From: Corynebacterium crudilactis
GTDB taxonomy: Bacteria; Actinomycetota; Actinomycetes; Mycobacteriales; Mycobacteriaceae
Direction of reading: 5' to 3'
Assembly: GCF_001643015.1 (NCBI RefSeq)
Contig: NZ_CP015622.1
Location: forward strand, 2,183,358-2,247,357
DNA: 64,000 nt
The notes beneath the pieces were generated by a model. The model had not been told where the DNA came from. It ran no database searches and saw only the letters and a list, made by a program, of their open reading frames with translations. This document shows, one piece after another, positions 44,455 to 53,828 of the stretch (the first letter of the stretch is position 1; each line of letters begins with the position of its first letter). Both the position numbers and the translations under genes were made by a program.

Positions 44455-45453
44455 ATGAATGACTTCGAGACAACCATCGATCGGATCTCCAAAGAGCAAG
44501 ATCCAGAATATCGAAGCCGCGTGGAACAATTCATTGTGGAAACTGTGCGCGCGTTGCCTAACCTGACAACAAAACAAGGCGCATCCCTGGCTATTCAACT
44601 CCTCGATGCAGTGCAATTGGCAGATACTCCAGGATCAAAGGGGGTGGCGTCGACAAGCACTCCCCGCGCATTACCTGCGTCATTCGATGCACTGACCAGC
44701 CTTATCACCCAGCTCGATGTGCGCAGTGATGCAGAATGGCGGTCCTTTGGGTTTCAACCAGTAGAAGCTGCGCATCCTCTTCTGATCGCTATTCCAAAAA
44801 TTGAGATCTTTTACCAGCACACAGATGTAGAACCGGCAAGCGATGATACCGTAGCCCCTGATTTTCAGGAAAACCAAGCCCTGTGGCGCAAACGGATGGG
44901 ATCAGTAACAGAACCGAACCTTATATATAAGGAGTTCTCTGGCCCCGGAAAAGCACAGCGTGCCGTAGAAATGCTGGGCAACCTCTGGAAAATCGGCATT
45001 GTGGTCACGCGTAATACAGAAAGTCGCTTAGGCTTATCTCGTGTGGAATACACTCCCACGCCCGGCGAAGTTCCAGTGCCGCTTCTATCAGAAAAGAACT
45101 GTTGGTACAGCATCAGAGTGTCTGAAACACTCGGCGAAAACCAGGTACCGGAAATTGTGCGCTGTGTGGCCGAAATTTTCTGCGGCTATCTCCCACAGAT
45201 GTGGCTTAACCAACCTATCCCGGCTGGCAAGCTGCGCATTCAAGAATCAGAAGCAGCAGCGTATATCGCGTTGGCACGATTAGACCTTTCCCCGCGTACT
45301 GGAAACACCACCTGGACCAATAGCTATATTTCATCGCGTCCGCTCTCTCCTGCTTTTAGATGGGATGTGGTGCTGGAGGCATCTCATCAACTAGAAAACC
45401 TCCTTCGCGGCGACACGGGTCCAGTCACCGCAGTCCAAACGGCAAACGGTTAA
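44455..45453 (+). CDS. Hypothetical cytosolic protein (332 aa)
   Basis: 332 aa, soluble, with no signal peptide, membrane helix or catalytic motif that I can name. ATG 44455 has an AAGGACAGG-type site about 9 nt upstream. The composition and GC usage match neighbours. The central part (LWRKRMGSVTEPNLIYKEF) and the region around ENQVPEIVRCVAEIFCGYLPQMWLN look like a structured domain. It ends 94 bp before the secreted LTD protein. Family not recognised. Confidence 0.7.
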   Translation: MNDFETTIDRISKEQDPEYRSRVEQFIVETVRALPNLTTKQGASLAIQLLDAVQLADTPGSKGVASTSTPRALPASFDALTSLITQLDVRSDAEWRSFGFQPVEAAHPLLIAIPKIEIFYQHTDVEPASDDTVAPDFQENQALWRKRMGSVTEPNLIYKEFSGPGKAQRAVEMLGNLWKIGIVVTRNTESRLGLSRVEYTPTPGEVPVPLLSEKNCWYSIRVSETLGENQVPEIVRCVAEIFCGYLPQMWLNQPIPAGKLRIQESEAAAYIALARLDLSPRTGNTTWTNSYISSRPLSPAFRWDVVLEASHQLENLLRGDTGPVTAVQTANG

Positions 45454-45547
45454 CAAAGAGTTCATTTAGAAATCATTTTGCGATCATCCACCTCCCATAA
45501 GTTTTCAATGTTGAAAGAAAACCTTGAAAGCGTTGAAAGTGGTTGAA

Positions 45548-47152
45548 GTGAAAAAACTTAATCTCCTCGTGGCACCCATTGCTACTTCCCTAGTGTTCTG
45601 CAATATCGCAGTTGCAGCTAACGCGGAGGAACTTACCGCCTCCCCAGTTGTTATCAATGAAGTTGAATCCAACGGCGATCCAATCGGAGACTTCGTCGAA
45701 TTGGCCAATACCGATACCGTTAATTCCCTTGATATCTCCGGTTGGTCTTTGGTAGATGACAAAGATGAAGACGCAGTAATCCTGCCAGCGGGAACTGAGA
45801 TTGAGTCCGGTGGATACTTTGTTATCTACACCGATTCCACCACCCATGTATCCACCCATAACACTTATGGTGGAACTGACCACTTCGGCTTGGGCAAAGA
45901 TGACACCGTAACTTTGCGTAATGCAACAGGTGAAACGGTTGCTTCCTATTCCTGGAAGGATCTGGGCAAGCACGCAGAAAACACCTATGGACGTATTCCG
46001 GATATGGTTGGCGAGTTCGCGGATACTGGTGCTTCTACTCCAGGCGCAAAAAATATCGCCAGCGACGGCACCACCGATCCAGGTCTTGTACATAACGCTC
46101 AACTTCCTTTCCATGATGCGGAAGTAAAGGCTGTTGAACTCGGTGGCGCATTTAGTGGCAGCGATATGTCTGGCGCTGATTTCGACGCAGAAGGCACTGC
46201 ATGGATTGCGAACAATGGCACCGGTGGCATCTACGCGCTCACCCATAATCCGGCCAACAACACTTATGAACTTGCAGGTCAGTGGACCACCACTTACCCA
46301 TCAGGTGAAGGCACCTTAGATGCAGAGGGCATCGCAGTTGCGGACAACGGCGATATTTACATTGCTACCGAGCGCAACAACTCAGACAAGAGCACGTCCC
46401 GTCCATCCATCTTGAAGTTTGCTAACCCAACTGGTTTGGAAGGCCAGCAGGTTGCTCTCCAAGAATGGAACCTGTCTGAGTTCACTGGCCCGATTGGTGC
46501 CAACGGTGGACTGGAGGCAATTGTTCAGCTTGAAGGTTCCATTTTCGCAGTTGGCGTAGAAGACACCGGCGATGTTTTGGTCGTTGATCTGGCTTCCGAC
46601 ACACCAGTTCTGGTGCAGCGCTATGAGTCTCCTTTTGAAGGCGTGATGGCACTTGATTACAACGCGGAAACCAAGCAGCTGAGCGTTGTCTGCGATGAAG
46701 CCTGCGATGGCTCTTCGGAAATCGTTACCTGGAATGGTGCAGAGCTTACCAAGTCTGATGATTTCATCTACGAGCGTCCAGCTAACCTCGGCAATTGGGC
46801 TAATGAAGGTTTTGCGACGTACACCACGGAACTTGAATGCACCGACGGCAGCACCGTTTCAGCAACCAGCTACCTCTGGGCAGACGATGCTTCCACCAAT
46901 AACTTCAATTCCTTGAACTCCGCCCAGGTTATTGATGGCGATTGCGAACTTGTTGGCACCGACGATGAGGACGAAACCCCTACACCAGGCAAGCCTTCTG
47001 ACAATTCCTCTTCTGCCTTCGCTGCTGGCAGTGTTGCTGGTTCATTGGCAACCACGCTCCTTGCAGTAGTGGGAATTGCAGGCGCTGTTGGTGGATTTAT
47101 CCAGCAGATCCTTGCTGCATTCCCACAGCTTAAGCAGTTCATCCGTTTCTAA
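45548..47152 (+). CDS. Secreted LTD-domain / beta-propeller protein with C-terminal anchor
   Basis: 534 aa if translation starts at GTG 45548 (MKKLNLLVAPIATS), giving a compact signal peptide ending near ANAEE; a TTG at 45524 is an alternative. Residues ~27-150 form a lamin-tail domain (VVINEVESNGDPIGDFVEL, LDISGWSLVDD). About 170-440 resemble an SdiA-regulated/phytase-like propeller (EGIAVADNGDIYIATERNN). A Pro/Ser linker (TPTPGKPSDNSS) and a final hydrophobic segment (SVAGSLATTLLAVVGIAGAV) would anchor it in the cell envelope. It may be a surface nuclease-accessory or phosphoesterase; function unproved. Confidence 0.78.
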   Translation: MKKLNLLVAPIATSLVFCNIAVAANAEELTASPVVINEVESNGDPIGDFVELANTDTVNSLDISGWSLVDDKDEDAVILPAGTEIESGGYFVIYTDSTTHVSTHNTYGGTDHFGLGKDDTVTLRNATGETVASYSWKDLGKHAENTYGRIPDMVGEFADTGASTPGAKNIASDGTTDPGLVHNAQLPFHDAEVKAVELGGAFSGSDMSGADFDAEGTAWIANNGTGGIYALTHNPANNTYELAGQWTTTYPSGEGTLDAEGIAVADNGDIYIATERNNSDKSTSRPSILKFANPTGLEGQQVALQEWNLSEFTGPIGANGGLEAIVQLEGSIFAVGVEDTGDVLVVDLASDTPVLVQRYESPFEGVMALDYNAETKQLSVVCDEACDGSSEIVTWNGAELTKSDDFIYERPANLGNWANEGFATYTTELECTDGSTVSATSYLWADDASTNNFNSLNSAQVIDGDCELVGTDDEDETPTPGKPSDNSSSAFAAGSVAGSLATTLLAVVGIAGAVGGFIQQILAAFPQLKQFIRF

Positions 47153-47172
47153 ACTCACTTTTTAAGCACCGC

Positions 47173-47204
47173 GCTCCGATAAACCATGGTTTGTCGGAGC
47201 TTTT
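47173..47204 (+). terminator. Terminator after the LTD protein gene
   Basis: GCTCCGATAAACC (47173-47185... plus one leading G) pairs with GGTTTGTCGGAGC (47188-47200), one G-T wobble, followed by TTTT. It lies 20 bp after the stop codon. Confidence 0.8.
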
Positions 47205-47219
47205 GCATGCCTCCACCTT

Positions 47220-47651
47220 ATGATTGGTTCACGTACTCCTCATACAGTGAAAGCTTGGAAAAACTTGACGTCTTCCTTTTTCAATCGTTTCCGCAAAAGC
47301 GAACCAGATCTCCTCGCGCTGCCTGCCAACATTCGAGATATTCAAGCAGCAACATTAGACATCTACATGGCGGAATCATTGGTGATCATCAACCTCGACG
47401 CACAAAGTGCCACGATGCTTCTCGACGCCGCCACCCACCTCATACCCACCCGCTTCACCGGACCTAAGGGCCGGCCGCTGAGCGTTATCCCCATTAATGA
47501 TCCACGCTCACGCCCAACGCTGCATCCAGATCATGGTTGGATGATGCCACTGAGCCCACCAGTTGTGGAGGAATTATTAAACACTGGACTAGCCCCAGGA
47601 GAAAAAGAACTACTCAGCATCAACATTGCATTCATTGTTGATGTTGAGTAG
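47220..47651 (+). CDS. Hypothetical protein (143 aa)
   Basis: 143 aa, cytosolic, unrecognised. Content such as IRDIQAATLDIYMAESLV and LSVIPINDPRSRPTLHPDHGWMMPL looks coding, and the frame is open for its full length, whereas the overlapping frame from 47186 has no protein-like character. The ATG at 47220 has no strong Shine-Dalgarno, so a downstream start (ATG in DIYMAES would be too far) is uncertain. It converges with the CAP-domain gene, with 13 bp between stops. Confidence 0.6.
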   Translation: MIGSRTPHTVKAWKNLTSSFFNRFRKSEPDLLALPANIRDIQAATLDIYMAESLVIINLDAQSATMLLDAATHLIPTRFTGPKGRPLSVIPINDPRSRPTLHPDHGWMMPLSPPVVEELLNTGLAPGEKELLSINIAFIVDVE

Positions 47652-47664
47652 TTAAGAATAGTTC

Positions 47665-48168
47665 TTAAAGCGCCCGGAAAACCACAGTGTAATTGCCATC
47701 CGGGCGAGCAACCACTCCAACGCCGCCTCGCGTGATGCGTCGTTCCAAAAGGTTGCTCTTATGAGCTGGGGATGCATCCCACAAAATTACCGCTCTTTCA
47801 GGAGTATTACTGTAGGCAACATTTTCATAAAAGTTTCCCCCTGGCGGGTGGCCTGCAGGCGCTCCCGTAGACGTAAGATGCTGCGCCCAACCACGCGCAC
47901 CTGAGGCAAAATTATTATCCTGCACGATATGTGGCAAACCATGCTGTGCGCGGTAAGCGTTGATGTGGTTAAACACTGAAATTTCCGCAGCCTGTGCATT
48001 ATTCGTGGCCATAAATTGAGCCTGCGCAACAGCTGGGTTAGCAGAGCTTGATCCCATAGCTGATGCTGGAGATGCTTCGATTACTTGCAGCGTACTAGCC
48101 GTGAGAATTGCTGCGCTTGTAAGAAGTCCCACGCGCTTATTTACCGAAAGCTTTAAGAAATTCATCAT
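47665..48168 (-). CDS. Secreted CAP/SCP-domain protein
   Basis: 167 aa from ATG 48168, with GAGGTGA 5 nt upstream. A signal peptide (LLTSAAILTASTLQVIEASPASA) leads to a compact CAP domain at about 45-167: FNHINAYRAQHGLPHIV, ARGWAQHLTSTGAPAGHPPGGNFYENVAY with the conserved His and Glu, HKSNLLERRITRGGVGVVARPDGNYTVVF. The family (Pfam CAP; bacterial YkwD-like) is secreted, with no agreed enzymatic role in bacteria. Monocistronic. Confidence 0.87.
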   Translation of the reverse strand: MMNFLKLSVNKRVGLLTSAAILTASTLQVIEASPASAMGSSSANPAVAQAQFMATNNAQAAEISVFNHINAYRAQHGLPHIVQDNNFASGARGWAQHLTSTGAPAGHPPGGNFYENVAYSNTPERAVILWDASPAHKSNLLERRITRGGVGVVARPDGNYTVVFRAL

Positions 48169-48381
48169 GCCTCTCACCTCACCCAATTTATGAGCATTAC
48201 CTTAATTTACACAATTAAAGCTTAAGGCTTAATGAGAGGTTTTTCTTGGGTAACTAAGTTAATTTCCACACTTTTTAGATAATGGCTGGTCAAATGTGTT
48301 GGCATGGGTAACTTGGTTCTTAGTTTTCTTAAATTTTTACCCTTACCTCTTATATAATATTTACTTTTACTTCTCCATAAG

Positions 48382-48424
48382 AAAAACCGCTGCTTATCTT
48401 CATAAGAGATAAGCAGCGGTTTTT
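48382..48424. terminator. Terminator of the dctPQM operon
   Basis: Arms 48382-48399 and 48407-48424 pair over 18 bp around a 7-nt loop, with A- and T-runs at the ends giving function on both strands. It lies 22 bp past the dctM stop. The rest of the 48169-48445 gap is A/T-rich and shows no gene. Confidence 0.88.
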
Positions 48425-48445
48425 TCTTAACAGATATCAGGAAAG

Positions 48446-49759
48446 CTAGCTTCCCATGAGTCCCATAGTTGTTGGGAGCCAAATAGAGATCTGCGGTACG
48501 AATACCACGACGAACAACGCAATGATGATCGCAATCAAATACGGCCACAGATGCTTGATCACAGTTTCCACACGCAGTCCTGCCACCTGAGAACCAACGA
48601 AAAGCACGTTGCCCACAGGAGGAGTGATCACGCCAACGGAAAGGTTCATCACAACCATCGCGCCGAAGTGCACAGGATCCACACCCAGTTCAATAACAAC
48701 AGGCAAGAAAATTGGAACGAAAATCAAAATTGCTGGAGTTGGATCCATCACGGTACCGATGAGCAACAAGATGAACATCATGATGAGCAAGATAACAACC
48801 TTGGAATCGGATACAGACAGCAGTCCATCCGAGATCATCTGAGGAATCTTCGCGAAAGCCATCACCCATGACAGCGCTGCAGAAACAGCAATCAGCAACA
48901 TCACGATCGAGGTTGTGCGGGTTGCCTTAAGCAAGATCTCACCCATATCACCGATCTTGATGGTGCGGTACGCAAAGCCCAGCACCAAGCAGTAAACAAC
49001 TGCGATAGCTGCAGACTCAGTTGGAGTGGACCAACCTGCCAAGATACCGCCCACGACGATAACGATCATGAGCAAGGACGGGACAGCGCGCCACAACACA
49101 ATAAGTGATTGCTTAAAGGTTGGATGTACTTGATTACGCTTGTAGTTTTCTTTACGTGCCAACAGGGTTGCCACGATGACACACGCCAGAACCCACAAAA
49201 GCCCTGGTCCAACGCCTGCCATGAACAATGCTGCAATCGATGTAGAAGACACCAAAGAATAAACAATGAAGGTATTGGACGGAGGAATCAACATGCCTGC
49301 TGGTGCAGATGCAACGTTGACTGCTGCGGAATAAGGACGGGAGTAGCCCTCTTCCTTCATCTTTGGAGTCATCACAGTACCCACAGCTGATGCTGCGGCG
49401 ACTGCTGCGCCTGAAACGGCACCGAACAAACCATTAGCTGCGATGTTCGTATTCGCCATGGAGGCAGGCATCCTGCCGACAAGCACCTTGGCGGCGTCGA
49501 TAAGCCTTGTTGCAATACCGCCTGAGTTCATCAGCGATCCGGCTAATACGAAGAATGGAATGGCAAGAAGTGTAAAAGAGTTGGTGCCTGTAAACATACG
49601 CTGGGATACTGCCTGCGCGGCATTTTCAGGTCCAAGCACCGCCATCGCGGCAACCAGCGATGGTAAACCAATGGCAATTGCTACCGGCACCGAAGCGACG
49701 ATGAGCACCACAATGCCGATAACGAGAATGAGAGCTGCTACAGCTGCTGGTGACAACAT
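48446..49759 (-). CDS. dctM: TRAP transporter large permease DctM
   Basis: 437 aa with about twelve helices. The TRAP large-subunit motifs are FGAVSGAAVAAASAVGTVMTP (core GAVSGAAVAAASAVGT), PPSNTFIVYSLVSSTS and LGLITPPVG-like SVGVITPPVGNVLF. It forms the sodium-coupled channel with DctQ and receives substrate from DctP. Last gene of dctP-dctQ-dctM, starting 2 bp after dctQ. Substrates are usually C4-dicarboxylates, but other organic acids are common. Confidence 0.92.
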   Translation of the reverse strand: MLSPAAVAALILVIGIVVLIVASVPVAIAIGLPSLVAAMAVLGPENAAQAVSQRMFTGTNSFTLLAIPFFVLAGSLMNSGGIATRLIDAAKVLVGRMPASMANTNIAANGLFGAVSGAAVAAASAVGTVMTPKMKEEGYSRPYSAAVNVASAPAGMLIPPSNTFIVYSLVSSTSIAALFMAGVGPGLLWVLACVIVATLLARKENYKRNQVHPTFKQSLIVLWRAVPSLLMIVIVVGGILAGWSTPTESAAIAVVYCLVLGFAYRTIKIGDMGEILLKATRTTSIVMLLIAVSAALSWVMAFAKIPQMISDGLLSVSDSKVVILLIMMFILLLIGTVMDPTPAILIFVPIFLPVVIELGVDPVHFGAMVVMNLSVGVITPPVGNVLFVGSQVAGLRVETVIKHLWPYLIAIIIALFVVVFVPQISIWLPTTMGLMGS

Positions 49760-49761
49760 GG

Positions 49762-50358
49762 TTAGTTCCTACCTTCCGCTGAGTCTGCTGAACCGGCTAC
49801 GTCCGCAGTAAGCGCGACATCTGGATCGTGGCCTTCCAACTCATCCAAATCGCGTGGCTCTTCTGATTCATCAATATCTGGGTACGGCTCTTCTTTGCCA
49901 GAGGCAACTGAGATCAAATCAATCACAGCAAACATCGCAATGAACAGTCCAGCGATTGGGATCACAACATATACCCAGCCAATAGTCAGTGGCAGAGCTG
50001 TGAGCTGCTGATTCCAGGCGATGGAAGCAGCCAAGTAGCCGCCCCAAACCATGCCCAACAGGGCGAAAACCACGATGAGCAGCTGCACAATGATCTGCAA
50101 AATACGCTGCGTGGAGCTGGAGAATTTACGAGCAACGAAATCCACCGCAATATGTCCACGCTCGCCGAAAAGGAATGCACTACCGGCAAAAGACAACCAC
50201 ACAAACAGCAGTTTGGAGAGTTCTTCAGACCATGTAGATGGGCTATGCAGAACCTGGCGGCTAAAAACCTGCCACACAGTCACACATACCAAAACGGCAA
50301 ACAAGGCAATGCTGGCAAGACCCAGCGCCTTGGTAACTACCGACTTAAACTTCATCAT
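49762..50358 (-). CDS. dctQ: TRAP transporter small permease DctQ
   Basis: 198 aa with four helices (about 12-34, 50-68, 90-110, 130-150). WQVFSRQVLHSPSTWSEELSKLLFVWLSFAGSAF (signature core WSEELSKLLFVWLSF-GSA) is the classic DctQ block. A long acidic C-terminal tail (DIDESEEPRDLDELEGHDP) is unusual and extends into the cytosol. The ATG overlaps the dctP stop by 4 bp. Confidence 0.92.
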   Translation of the reverse strand: MMKFKSVVTKALGLASIALFAVLVCVTVWQVFSRQVLHSPSTWSEELSKLLFVWLSFAGSAFLFGERGHIAVDFVARKFSSSTQRILQIIVQLLIVVFALLGMVWGGYLAASIAWNQQLTALPLTIGWVYVVIPIAGLFIAMFAVIDLISVASGKEEPYPDIDESEEPRDLDELEGHDPDVALTADVAGSADSAEGRN

Positions 50359-51410
50359 GATGCGGAACCTCCTGTGGTCTCAGAAGTATCTGCCGCACGC
50401 ACAGCGGTGTACAGTTCACGCTGGAAATCAGTGGTAAGAAATTGATCCTTGATCGGTGCTAGAGCATCTGCAAAGGCTTGCTTATCTACCTCGACGAACT
50501 CTGCTCCTCCAGCTTTAGCCTTCTCAATAACTGCATCAGTTTCAGAATTCCAGAGCTCTGTGTGCTCGGTCATGGCTTGATCCCACTCGGCAAGGAAGAG
50601 CTCACGGTCCGCTTCATTCATTGCTTCGAGGAGGTCATGGCGCATCACCATGTAGTCCAAACCAACAAGGTGGTTCGTGTTGCTGTTATAGCCGGCAACT
50701 TCGTAGTGGTTCTGGGTGACATAGCTGATTTCGTTGTTTTCAGCGCCGTCGAGAACTCCAGACTGCATTGCGGTGTAAACCTCACCGTAAGACAGTGGAG
50801 TTGCAGATCCGCCCATGAGCTCAATCATGCGGATATGCATGGCTGATTCCTGCACACGGATCTTCTTACCCGCCAGGTCAGCAGGGACTTTCACTGGCTT
50901 ATCAGTGGTGTACAGGTTTCGTGTTCCCTGTGTGAAGCCACCGATCACAGAAATATTATCTGTATCGGTCAAGCTTTGGAACAGCGGTTCCATCAGGGCT
51001 TGATCCCTGATCACACTCATTTGGTGTTCAATGCTGCCAAATGTGGTGGGCATGTTGAGGACTTGGAAGTCCTTGTTCATGTTTTCCAGCTGCGTTCCCG
51101 AGACGATCGCCATCTCAATCGCACCGGATTTCACAAACTGCAGGACTTCCTGCTGTGAACCCAACTGCTCATTCGGGAACACTTCAATCTTCCATCGTCC
51201 ATCGGTCGCTTCTTCAAAGCGCTCCGACAAATGGTCTAAAGCAATAAAGCTTGGATGGGATTCAGATTGGTTGAGTGCCAATTTAATATAGGTGGTTTTG
51301 TCCTCGGCGCCGATGGTATCGAGGTCTAATCCACCAAGGTCTGCACACGACGCGAGAGTTAAACTCAAGATCGCGATGATGCCTGCGGCAGCAGGTGCTC
51401 TTCTTCGCAT
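50355..51410 (-). CDS. dctP: TRAP transporter substrate-binding lipoprotein DctP
   Basis: 351 aa from ATG 51410, where GGAGACACC precedes the start and a lipoprotein signal (MRRRAPAAAGIIAILSLTLASC) follows; a GTG 42 bp upstream would only add a charged tail. Mature domain shows LALNQSESHPSFIALDHLSERFEE, FPNEQLGSQQEVLQFV, GKKIRVQESAMHIRMIELMGGSATPLSYGEVYTAMQSG (the RVQES-arginine binds the carboxylate) and GVLDGAENNE. This is the TAXI/DctP-type family; the Arg and Asn ligands predict an organic acid. First gene of the operon; upstream is a GC-palindrome. Confidence 0.92.
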   Translation of the reverse strand: MRRRAPAAAGIIAILSLTLASCADLGGLDLDTIGAEDKTTYIKLALNQSESHPSFIALDHLSERFEEATDGRWKIEVFPNEQLGSQQEVLQFVKSGAIEMAIVSGTQLENMNKDFQVLNMPTTFGSIEHQMSVIRDQALMEPLFQSLTDTDNISVIGGFTQGTRNLYTTDKPVKVPADLAGKKIRVQESAMHIRMIELMGGSATPLSYGEVYTAMQSGVLDGAENNEISYVTQNHYEVAGYNSNTNHLVGLDYMVMRHDLLEAMNEADRELFLAEWDQAMTEHTELWNSETDAVIEKAKAGGAEFVEVDKQAFADALAPIKDQFLTTDFQRELYTAVRAADTSETTGGSAS

Positions 51411-51554
51411 GTGGTGTCTCCAGGTCAGATCACGGTTTATGTGAGTAACCATGATTCATTTCTAAAATGGCGCCACCTTGCAAAGGGATCACCATTGTGT
51501 GTCATACACTAACAGCGAGACCATTGAGTGACCTATTACACGATCCAGTAAATA

Positions 51555-51569
51555 CCCCCGTAACGGGGG
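51555..51569. promoter_or_regulatory. GC-palindrome upstream of dctP (RamA-type)
   Basis: CCCCCGT-A-ACGGGGG is a perfect inverted repeat with a 1-nt centre, 145 bp before the dctP start. C5/G5 blocks resemble the RamA motif, which would tie this carboxylate importer to acetate-type control. The other half of the 51411-51728 gap is taken by the lepA terminator. Confidence 0.4.
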
Positions 51570-51666
51570 CATTAAACCACTCTGAAAATACAAGAAAAGA
51601 CCGCTTTTCGACGCTCCCCCTCTCCTGCGCCGCTAACGGGCCGCAGAACCCAGCGCTGCTTATACA

Positions 51667-51710
51667 AAAGTGCCCTGTGGTTAAGCATATGCTTAACCAC
51701 AGGGCACTTT
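51667..51710. terminator. lepA terminator, perfect 44-bp palindrome
   Basis: The two 22-bp halves (51667-51688, 51689-51710) are exact reverse complements with no spacer; in RNA a few central bases would form the loop. T-runs at both ends. It is 18 bp past the lepA stop. Confidence 0.85.
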
Positions 51711-51728
51711 GCGAAACTGAGACAGTTC

Positions 51729-53576
51729 CTATGCTTCGTCTGTGGACAATGCCGCGACGAATGCTTCCTGAGGAACCTCGACAGAACCGATATTCTTCAT
51801 ACGCTTCTTACCGGCCTTCTGCTTTTCCAGCAGCTTGCGCTTACGGGAAATATCGCCACCGTAACACTTCGCCAAAACATCCTTGCGCAGTGCGCGAATG
51901 TTTTCACGAGCAATAATCTTAGAACCGATTGCTGCCTGAATAGGAACCTCGAATTGCTGCCGCGGGATCAATTCCTTGAGCTTCACAGTCATCTTGTTTC
52001 CGTACCACTGAGCATTATCTCGGTGCACGATCGCAGAGAAAGCATCCACTGGCTCACCCTGAAGCAAGATATCTACTTTCACCAGATCGGCAGTCTGCTC
52101 GCCTGCTTCTTCGTAGTTCAAGGATGCATAGCCCTTGGTACGAGACTTCAGCATATCGAAGAAATCAAAAATGATCTCACCCAATGGCATGGTGTAGCGC
52201 AGCTCAACGCGGTCTTCCGATAGGTAATCCATGCCACCCATCTGCCCACGCTTAGTCTGACAGAGCTCCATCGTCGATCCCACAAATTCACTAGGAACAA
52301 TGATGGTGACCTTCACGATTGGCTCATATACTTCGCGGAGCTTTCCGCCAGGCCAATCAGCAGGGTTATGCACGCGGAATTCCTTGCCAGCTTCATCCAC
52401 AACGCGGTAATTCACAGATGGTGCGGTGGAGATCAGGTCAAGACCAAACTCACGCTCAAGACGGTCACGAGTGATCTCCATGTGCAGCAGACCAAGGAAG
52501 CCACAGCGGAAACCAAAGCCCAGAGCTACAGAAGTTTCTGGCTCATACGTCAGGGAAGCATCATTAAGCTGTAGCTTTTCCAATGCATCGCGCAAGTCGG
52601 GGAAATCTGCTTGAGAAATTGGGAACAGACCGGAATACACCATTGGTGTTGGTTCCGCGTAGCCACGCAGCGCTTCTTCAGCACCATGGTTTGCCCAGGT
52701 GACAGTATCGCCGACCTTTGATTGGCGCACATCTTTCACACCAGTGATCAGGTAACCTACTTCGCCAGGGCCAAGGCCTTCACACTTTTTAGGAGTCGGA
52801 CTCACGATGCCAATTTCTAGCAATTCGTGAGCGGCACCAGTGGACATCATCTTGATCTTTTGGCGTGGGATCAGCTTGCCATCCATCATTCGGATGTAGG
52901 TAACAACGCCACGGTAGGTGTCATAGACAGAGTCGAAGATCATGGCACGCGCAGGCGCATCTTCTTCAAATTCCGAGGTAGGCGCTGGAATAAGTTCTAC
53001 AACCTTATCCAAAAGCTCCGGAACGCCCATGCCAGTTTTACCTGAAACACGCAGTACATCTTCCGGTTCACAACCAACAATATTGGCGATTTCCAGCGCG
53101 TACTTATCAGGATCAGCTGCCGGAAGGTCAATCTTATTCAGCACAGGAATGATCTCTAGATCATTTTCCATAGCCAAATACAGGTTGGCTAGCGTCTGAG
53201 CTTCAATGCCCTGAGCTGCGTCAACCAACAAAATTGCGCCTTCACAAGCCTCCAGCGCACGAGACACTTCATAGGTGAAGTCCACGTGACCTGGAGTATC
53301 GATCATCTGCATGACGATCTGCTGACCTTCGTGCTCACCGCTTCGAGGAATCCATGGCAGGCGAACGTTCTGAGCCTTAATGGTGATGCCACGTTCACGT
53401 TCGATGTCCATGTTGTCCAGGTACTGATCACGCATATCGCGGGCATCCACAACATTAGACAGCTGCAGGATACGGTCAGCGAGCGTAGATTTACCGTGGT
53501 CAATGTGGGCAATGATGCAGAAGTTACGAATCCTGGATGGATCCGTAAATGTAGTTTCTGCAAATTTCTCTGCCAT
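51729..53576 (-). CDS. lepA: Elongation factor 4 (LepA) GTPase
   Basis: 615 aa from ATG 53576 ([12 protein letters not shown]), the length I recall for C. glutamicum; an in-frame ATG at 53597 adds seven residues. G1 is [11 protein letters not shown]3 DTPGHVDF, G4 LNKIDLP. The C-terminal LepA-specific block includes [22 protein letters not shown] (core [14 protein letters not shown]) and [24 protein letters not shown] (core [17 protein letters not shown]). Ribosome-associated back-translocase/assembly GTPase. It is followed by a perfect 44-bp palindromic terminator and is divergent from the PemK-like gene. Confidence 0.97.
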   Translation of the reverse strand: MAEKFAETTFTDPSRIRNFCIIAHIDHGKSTLADRILQLSNVVDARDMRDQYLDNMDIERERGITIKAQNVRLPWIPRSGEHEGQQIVMQMIDTPGHVDFTYEVSRALEACEGAILLVDAAQGIEAQTLANLYLAMENDLEIIPVLNKIDLPAADPDKYALEIANIVGCEPEDVLRVSGKTGMGVPELLDKVVELIPAPTSEFEEDAPARAMIFDSVYDTYRGVVTYIRMMDGKLIPRQKIKMMSTGAAHELLEIGIVSPTPKKCEGLGPGEVGYLITGVKDVRQSKVGDTVTWANHGAEEALRGYAEPTPMVYSGLFPISQADFPDLRDALEKLQLNDASLTYEPETSVALGFGFRCGFLGLLHMEITRDRLEREFGLDLISTAPSVNYRVVDEAGKEFRVHNPADWPGGKLREVYEPIVKVTIIVPSEFVGSTMELCQTKRGQMGGMDYLSEDRVELRYTMPLGEIIFDFFDMLKSRTKGYASLNYEEAGEQTADLVKVDILLQGEPVDAFSAIVHRDNAQWYGNKMTVKLKELIPRQQFEVPIQAAIGSKIIARENIRALRKDVLAKCYGGDISRKRKLLEKQKAGKKRMKNIGSVEVPQEAFVAALSTDEA

Positions 53577-53828
53577 ATGCGTCAGGGGTCCCTTCAATTA
53601 AATAACGGTGTCTTACTCTACCTGAGCAAACCAAAACAGTTAAACAGCCTTAAAGCGCCAAGCCATCAGGTATTTTTGATCTTTTCCTTAACCCCCTAAA
53701 GTACCCCCTTTTGATGTAACACAGAACTCAGTCTTGCGATAATGCCTAATGAGTCAGAAAATGAAGACAGCACTAAATACTGGGCCTTTTCAACACAGGC
53801 CTATAGCCGATACAAAAGGTGAGAACAC

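Noticed and set aside
47186..47467. 93-aa plus-strand frame overlapping the 143-aa gene
   Set aside because: It begins inside the terminator stem and has no protein-like composition; the 47220 frame reads as coding.
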